This document shows positions 59,263 through 64,000 of a DNA stretch of 64,000 nt, piece by piece. The notes below the pieces were generated by a model, which made no database searches, had not been told where the DNA came from, and worked only from the letters and a program-made list of their open reading frames with translations. Origin of the DNA: Leishmania mexicana MHOM/GT/2001/U1103. Its lineage: Eukaryota > Euglenozoa > Kinetoplastea > Trypanosomatida > Trypanosomatidae. A program made the position numbers and the translations under genes. The stretch's first letter is position 1, and each line of letters begins with the position of its first letter. Location: contig NC_018328.1 of NCBI RefSeq assembly GCF_000234665.1, forward strand, positions 186,001 through 250,000. Direction: 5' to 3'.

Positions 59263-60430
59263 CGTGTGTGTGTGTGGGCGTGTGGGCCTCAATGCCCCCC
59301 TCCCCCTCTTTGTCTTCATTTTCCTCGTCGTATCGCATTTCGCTTTTTGTTTCTTGTTGTCGTTTTCCCCCCTTTTTTTATTTCCTCTCACCCTGCTAGG
59401 TTCGCTTACGCTTGAGGTCCACGAATATGTACCGAAGCTGGTGGAGGTTGTCAGTCTACTCCCTCCTCCCTCCTCCCTCCCTGCCTCTCCTTGTATCGTG
59501 TGCGCGGAACACATCTGTGCCCGTGTTGGTCGACCGCACTCTTGCTCTCCCTCTCTCCCCCCCCTCCCGTGTGCGTTCTTGTGGAAGCCTCTGCACATGA
59601 GCAAGGAGGGAGACACAGCACTTTCCAAGATGATCCGATGAGGAAAGCGGCACCGATGCCGGAGCACACACGTGGAGACCCACACAACAGCGATAGAGGG
59701 AGAGGCGAGGGGAGGAAAGTAGAGACGCTTCGATCACAACCCCCCGCCCCCGCCCGGCCCCCCTTTTTCACCTCCTCCACCGCCCATCTCTTAACCTCTC
59801 CGCTCACTAACTGACAACGCTAAGAACTGTGGTTGAAGCGGAGAAAAGTATATAAGAAAAAGCAATGCACGAGAGATATGCAAACCTAACGAGAGTAAGC
59901 ACATAACGAGAGGGAGTCTGCCCCCCCCCCCTCCATACACACACACCTCTCCGTCGTCTGTTTGAGCCTCCCTCCACCCCTCCCTCCCCAACTTCCTCCC
60001 GCTGCTTAGAAAAGAGAGGAGTGTGTGCCCTCTGTCACGCCTTGACGGATGGGTGGGTAGTACGGAGCAGATGCTCTTCTTCTCCGGTCATCTGCTCGCC
60101 GCTCCCCCCCCCTTCTCCTCTCCCAGCTTTGGCTTCTCTCATGCTCTTTTGGGTGCCTTTTTTTTTCATGTGTTTCTCTTTGTGTGTATGTGTGTCTTTC
60201 TCTGACACGGGTGATGTACGAGGGTGATGTACGTGCCGAAGCACAAGGCTGTACATGAACGAAAACATGTCGGAAGGCAAGCTCGCCCTCACGGACGGAA
60301 CGAAAACCCTTGTGCGCGCCTGTGCGCGAGGGTGGCTGTGCCTCCTTTTACTGCTGCCCTTTCGCCCCTTCTCCACTGCCCGAACTGTCCATCCTCGTGG
60401 CCTCTCCTCCCCACTGTCCTCTTGGCCCCA

Positions 60431-60456
60431 CGCCTCCCTCTCTTTTTTTTTCACAG
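60431..60456 (+). promoter_or_regulatory. Candidate trans-splice acceptor for the 60740 gene
   Basis: C/T tract with a T9 run, ending in TCACAG (AG at 60455-60456). It gives a long leader of about 280 bases, so a nearer acceptor may also exist. Confidence 0.45.
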
Positions 60457-60739
60457 GCATGCACATGTATACGCGTACAACGAGTGCCCATCTTCTCGTC
60501 TCGTTTGTGCTGCGGCTTCAGCGACGTGCGCGCTCTCGCTGGCGTGCGTGCACGTGGTGCACGCCATCACACATCTCTTACATCCTCTCAAGCCTCCCTT
60601 GGCTCTTCGTGTGCGTGCGTCTCAGCGTTCAAAAAAGGGGGCTCTTTTGTTTTCACGTCTCTGTCAAACGGAAGCGCACACACGCGCAAGCACACACACA
60701 CCCACTCCCCACCACCGGCTGCAGAAAACGAACGAAGAG

Positions 60740-61201
60740 ATGCTTCGTCGTTCTCGCGTCACTCGCTTCATCGTTCCGAGCAGCTCCGGCGAGGAGCTGC
60801 CACGGTTCCTGGCCGAGAGAGAGAAGCTAATCCTCACCACCAGCGGCGACCTCTACGCGTTCGTGATGGAGTATGACCGCCGCAGCACGATGCCCCGCTT
60901 GTGTAGTGGCCCCCCACACAGCGACCTCCTTTCGCGCCACTTGTTCAGCGGCTCGCCCTTGGCTGGCGTCTTGACAGCCGGCGGCGTCGCTTTCTTTGTG
61001 CTCACTTTTGGGTACAACGTCGGCAAACCTGTTGTCGATGCCCACCGCAAGTTCTTCTGGAAACGGGCCGACGCCGCCTACGGCAAGCGCAGCCGTGAAA
61101 CCACTGAAGGGGCGGCGGCTGAGGAGGAGGAGGAGAGGGACGGCCTCAGCCCAATGGAAGAGTTCGACGACCTCATCGAAGCGAAAGGAAAGGAGGGGTA
61201 G
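60740..61201 (+). CDS. Small single-pass membrane protein, possibly mitochondrial
   Basis: 153 residues from the ATG at 60740. A longer frame exists only by reading through UTR-like sequence with low complexity. The N-terminus MLRRSRVTRFIVPSSS is short, basic and hydroxylated, as in mitochondrial presequences. One membrane helix lies at about residues 72-96 (LAGVLTAGGVAFFVLTFGYN). After it comes a basic segment (HRKFFWKRADAAYGKR) and a strongly acidic tail (AAAEEEEERDGLSPMEEFDD). No family recognised; the layout resembles small accessory subunits of mitochondrial membrane complexes, which is only a guess. Confidence 0.7.
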   Translation: MLRRSRVTRFIVPSSSGEELPRFLAEREKLILTTSGDLYAFVMEYDRRSTMPRLCSGPPHSDLLSRHLFSGSPLAGVLTAGGVAFFVLTFGYNVGKPVVDAHRKFFWKRADAAYGKRSRETTEGAAAEEEEERDGLSPMEEFDDLIEAKGKEG

Positions 61202-62032
61202 TCCCATTCGCATACGAAAACGGCGGCTTTTGAGAACCACTCGCACCGCTCGCTCGACACAGAATGGCGTCGACGACATACCTCTTCCTGTGTATGTGTG
61301 TGTGTGTGCCTCTCTGTCGACACAAGCATGTTCTCCTCATCTGTTTGGCGTCGGTGCTTACTCTGTTGGTTTGGGGTGACTCATGATGATCATGATGCCC
61401 GTGTTGTCGTTGCGACCTCTGCTGCGTGGCTGCACGTTCTCTGCTCTTTGTGCGCCCTCTCGTGTTGCTGTATAGTCTCCTTGCTCGACGATGGCGGGTT
61501 GAAGCCGCCGCCCCCTTTCCTTCGCTAGTCCACGCCGTCCACCCTCACCCCTCCCCCAAGAAAAAACGACGACGACCCACAGCCTCTCATGCATCGCTCC
61601 TCACCAGCCTGAGCACACACATACACGCATATGTGCCCCGGTGCATGTCAGGACCGTGTCTCGGAGCGCGAGAGGTGCCGCAGCAGTCGTCCTCCAACTG
61701 CCTTCTTCCTCCCTTCCTCCCCCTACCCCCTCCAATATGTCGCTCTCGTGTGTGTGTGTGTGTGTGTGTGTGGCACCTCCCGACGGTCGTAGAATTCGGG
61801 CGTGAACGGCGTGTGCGACGCATACACCCGTGGCAACGTCAAAGAGGACGTAGATCATTACGTGGCACGACCACCTGTGATGGAGCCTCTCTCACCAACC
61901 CTTGTTGTCCTCTCCCGTCATCTCTCGTATCAGCCACCGGAACGCGCCAGCACGTACACAACCCGAAGGGTGGTGTGCGCCAGCCCACAAGAAAAAAAAC
62001 TTTCGATTTGTGAGCCAAAGGTACGTCAGCCA
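61202..62032 (+). other. Intergenic region
   Basis: No gene. Pyrimidine-rich tract at about 61690-61735, (TG)n at 61750-61772, and AG candidates further down near 61789 for the next gene. Confidence 0.55.
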
Positions 62033-64000
62033 ATGTCGCGAAAACGACGGCAGCGGGCGGCCGCCGTCAGCGGTACCCCCTTCCCCGCCTCCCTCGCCTC
62101 TGCAGCTCCACCGACGTCGTCTGAGCAGCTGCCGAACGGCGCGACTCGCAGTCGCACAAAATGCAGAGAGAATGACGGCGGGTGTTGTGTGGCAGCGCGG
62201 CGCAGTCCGCATCCAAAGCCTCCGTCCCTCTCCCGCTCAGAGGCTGCCCGTGCGGCGCATTCACTCGTGAGCAGCAGCAGCGGCGCCATTCATCGCGAAG
62301 AGGCGTCAGTGGTAGGTGTGGAGGACTTTCCTTCCCCAGTGCCGTACCTCCGTCGCGTCGCCAGCTCTGATGGGCACCTTAATGGCAGTAGGCACGGCAA
62401 GTCGTTCCCTGTTAGTGAACATCCGCCAACTGGCAGCGCAAGCGTCGGCATTACGGCCATGCAGAATGCCACGTACTGCCGCAACTGGTCTCGGGTGGTC
62501 CTCGGGGCCACCTCTGCCATCATCTTCCTCCTTGTCCTCTGCGTCAGCTACGCCCTTTACATTCTCGTCGCACCCTATGGCCAGAGCATCATGAACGGCG
62601 TGCTACTCTCCATCGTCATGCATCCGCAGAGCCGCCTGCGGTCGTCACTCTACATGGGCACCGCTGTCGATCGCATGACACGCATGCAGCAGCGTTGGGT
62701 GGTGCGGGGGCGGTTGATGGGCCTTATCGGCTCGTGGCTATCCTTGTGCCACTTCGCGTCCTTTGTGGTGATGCAGGGGACCTTCTTCTTGGGCCTCAAC
62801 AAGATCCACGTGCACGCACAGTCAGCGCTCCTGGAAGAGGCCTCCGCAGCTGGACGTGGTGCCAGAGCGGGCGTCAAGGACGCCAGCGGCGCGTCGCGCC
62901 CCGCGGAGACGTCTACATCCTCGACGGTCGCCTCGAGAGCATCTCCTTCGACGGGCGTTTCGCCAGCCCAGCTTCACCGACGCCTCGTGTCCACCCCGCG
63001 CGGGCGCCGTGTCCTGCGCTGGCTCACGATCTCCATCATCATGCTTGTTGCCCACTTGCTGGTGGGTGTCACCTACTTTTCGCTTCTGCACGTTGTTTTG
63101 GGTGTTGTGTTTGCCGTCGCGGTGCCCTTCCTGCCCGCCGACACGTTTGTCAGATCCATGGGGCGTATGTGGCGGGTCGCTGTCCTCCTGTTCTTCGTGG
63201 TGGGCCTCACTCTCAACTTGACGGCTGATGTGCTGTCCATCAGCGAGGCTGTGCGGCGCACCACATCTGCTGTTGTAGGCAGCGGTGGCGGTGGCGGGGA
63301 TAATGCGGCCATGGCAGCTCTGTCCGCCTCTAATCTCTGCGATGGACTTGTAACAGCGCTGGGGGTGGAGAACTGCACCCCGACTGCGCCGTTGGCGGAG
63401 GTGGCCGTCACGAGCGGCCCCATGGCAAGCGGAGAGGATGCAACGAGCGAGGCAACCGCGGCGGCGACGTCGCACGCCGACGTGGACGCACTAGGTGTGT
63501 TAGGCGAGTATCGCAGCCGTATCGAGGCCTTTCTCATTGGCAAGATCCAGGACCTCGTCGTGCAGGAGTTGGCGGACATGTTCAGCGACGGCAACGTCTC
63601 GAAGATGATCGAGGCGCTCATGGAGGTGCTTCCGCCGCAGCTGCGCGCGGTGGTGACGCGCGATGACGCGGTGCTTGCTGGACTTGAGAAGTCGACTAGC
63701 GAGGGCGACACCTCGTCATTGAGCGGAGGAGAGGACGGCACTCGCGAAAAAGCTGCTGCGCAGCCGCTCTCGTGGCGCGCTGTGCTGGCGAGTGCGCGCG
63801 GCCTGCGCCCCGCAAGGGCCATCAAGTCGCTCGTCTACGACTCCCTCTCGGGCACGTCTGGCAGGACTCCGAACCGCGCGAGTGACACGAGTGTCTGCGG
63901 CGCGACGGCGGCGGGTCACAAGGTGGGGATCAACTGGGTCACCGTCTCCCGCTTGTTCGCATCTCACCTGCTGCCCTACGTCGAGCACGCGCTGCGTCTG
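62033..64000 (+). CDS. Multipass membrane protein, 3' truncated (AI-2E/TMEM245-like)
   Basis: Open from the ATG at 62033 to the end of the window (656 codons) with no stop, so the 3' end is missing. Residues 1-150 are a Ser/Arg/Pro-rich cytoplasmic front. Membrane helices then follow at about 153-178 (VVLGATSAIIFLLVLCVSYAL), with the segment LVAPYGQSIMNGVLLSIVMHP behind it, about 230-255, two close together at about 328-365, and one near 390-405. Between helices are long Ser/Ala-rich loops. The 'pf...i.wgi.la.ll.P' style of the first segment resembles the AI-2E transporter family and its eukaryotic relative TMEM245, but the match is by eye and the C-terminal half is missing. Function unknown. 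Confidence 0.75.
   Translation, partial: MSRKRRQRAAAVSGTPFPASLASAAPPTSSEQLPNGATRSRTKCRENDGGCCVAARRSPHPKPPSLSRSEAARAAHSLVSSSSGAIHREEASVVGVEDFPSPVPYLRRVASSDGHLNGSRHGKSFPVSEHPPTGSASVGITAMQNATYCRNWSRVVLGATSAIIFLLVLCVSYALYILVAPYGQSIMNGVLLSIVMHPQSRLRSSLYMGTAVDRMTRMQQRWVVRGRLMGLIGSWLSLCHFASFVVMQGTFFLGLNKIHVHAQSALLEEASAAGRGARAGVKDASGASRPAETSTSSTVASRASPSTGVSPAQLHRRLVSTPRGRRVLRWLTISIIMLVAHLLVGVTYFSLLHVVLGVVFAVAVPFLPADTFVRSMGRMWRVAVLLFFVVGLTLNLTADVLSISEAVRRTTSAVVGSGGGGGDNAAMAALSASNLCDGLVTALGVENCTPTAPLAEVAVTSGPMASGEDATSEATAAATSHADVDALGVLGEYRSRIEAFLIGKIQDLVVQELADMFSDGNVSKMIEALMEVLPPQLRAVVTRDDAVLAGLEKSTSEGDTSSLSGGEDGTREKAAAQPLSWRAVLASARGLRPARAIKSLVYDSLSGTSGRTPNRASDTSVCGATAAGHKVGINWVTVSRLFASHLLPYVEHALRL

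Larger units (their letters stand above)
56854..60739 (+). other. Longest gene-free stretch, about 3.9 kb after MIT
   Basis: No convincing gene on either strand. TA-rich hexamer-type repeat at 57516-57549, an inverted (CA)/(TG) pair at 57784-57856, C- and G-runs at 57966-57976, 58082-58092 and 59238-59262, and long C/T-rich sequence. ORFs crossing it are Pro/Ser/His/Cys-rich low-complexity translations. Probably an unusually long 3' UTR plus the leader region of the next gene. Confidence 0.55.

Overview
The window looks like a nuclear chromosome segment from a trypanosomatid, most likely Leishmania or a close relative in the Leishmaniinae. All supported genes are on the plus strand, as in a polycistronic transcription unit. 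They are long and intronless, mostly GC-rich, and separated by 0.4 to 3.9 kb of pyrimidine-rich sequence with (CA)n, (TG)n and (TA)n microsatellites. Several have a polypyrimidine tract plus AG just upstream, as expected for spliced-leader acceptors. The best-identified protein is the Leishmania-type myo-inositol/proton symporter MIT. I used the first sensible ATG for every gene. GTG or TTG starts were discarded because they are not credible in a eukaryotic nuclear genome.

Layout: a 5'-truncated membrane protein with a thioredoxin-like segment (1-1818); a small protein with a possible ENT domain (3510-4193); two TRM13-type tRNA 2'-O-methyltransferase paralogues (5260-6948 and 8002-9537) that share a 528-bp block differing at one base; two very small single-pass membrane proteins (10287-10679 and 11486-11752); a type II membrane protein resembling a glycosyltransferase (13265-14350); and a 687-residue protein I do not recognise (15322-17385). 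A 3.2-kb block without a convincing gene follows, then a tRNA-Pro(CGG) gene (20541-20612).

The second half holds a giant URB1/NPA1-like protein (21259-26583), a SMARCAL1/ZRANB3-type SNF2 ATPase (27985-31248), a USP deubiquitinase (32147-34570), ATP synthase subunit c (35802-36125), a kinesin-13 (38104-39837), and a PPPDE-fold thiol peptidase with a very long tail (42280-45267). Next is a strongly C-skewed block leading into a lower-GC island. The island contains an unrecognised 763-residue protein (46205-48496) and the 5' part of a 1318-residue protein kinase with a DFS motif (48940-52896). MIT (55237-56853), a 153-residue single-pass protein (60740-61201) and a 3'-truncated multipass membrane protein (62033 to the window end) complete the set.

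The genes do not form a single pathway, which is normal for trypanosomatid gene arrays. One functional link is worth noting: TRM13 in yeast methylates position 4 of tRNAs including tRNA-Pro, and the tRNA-Pro gene here has C at position 4. The strongest unusual signals are the sharply bounded gene-conversion-like tract between the TRM13 copies, the gene-free block before the tRNA, the compositional island at 46-50 kb, and motif changes in the kinesin-13 and the kinase.
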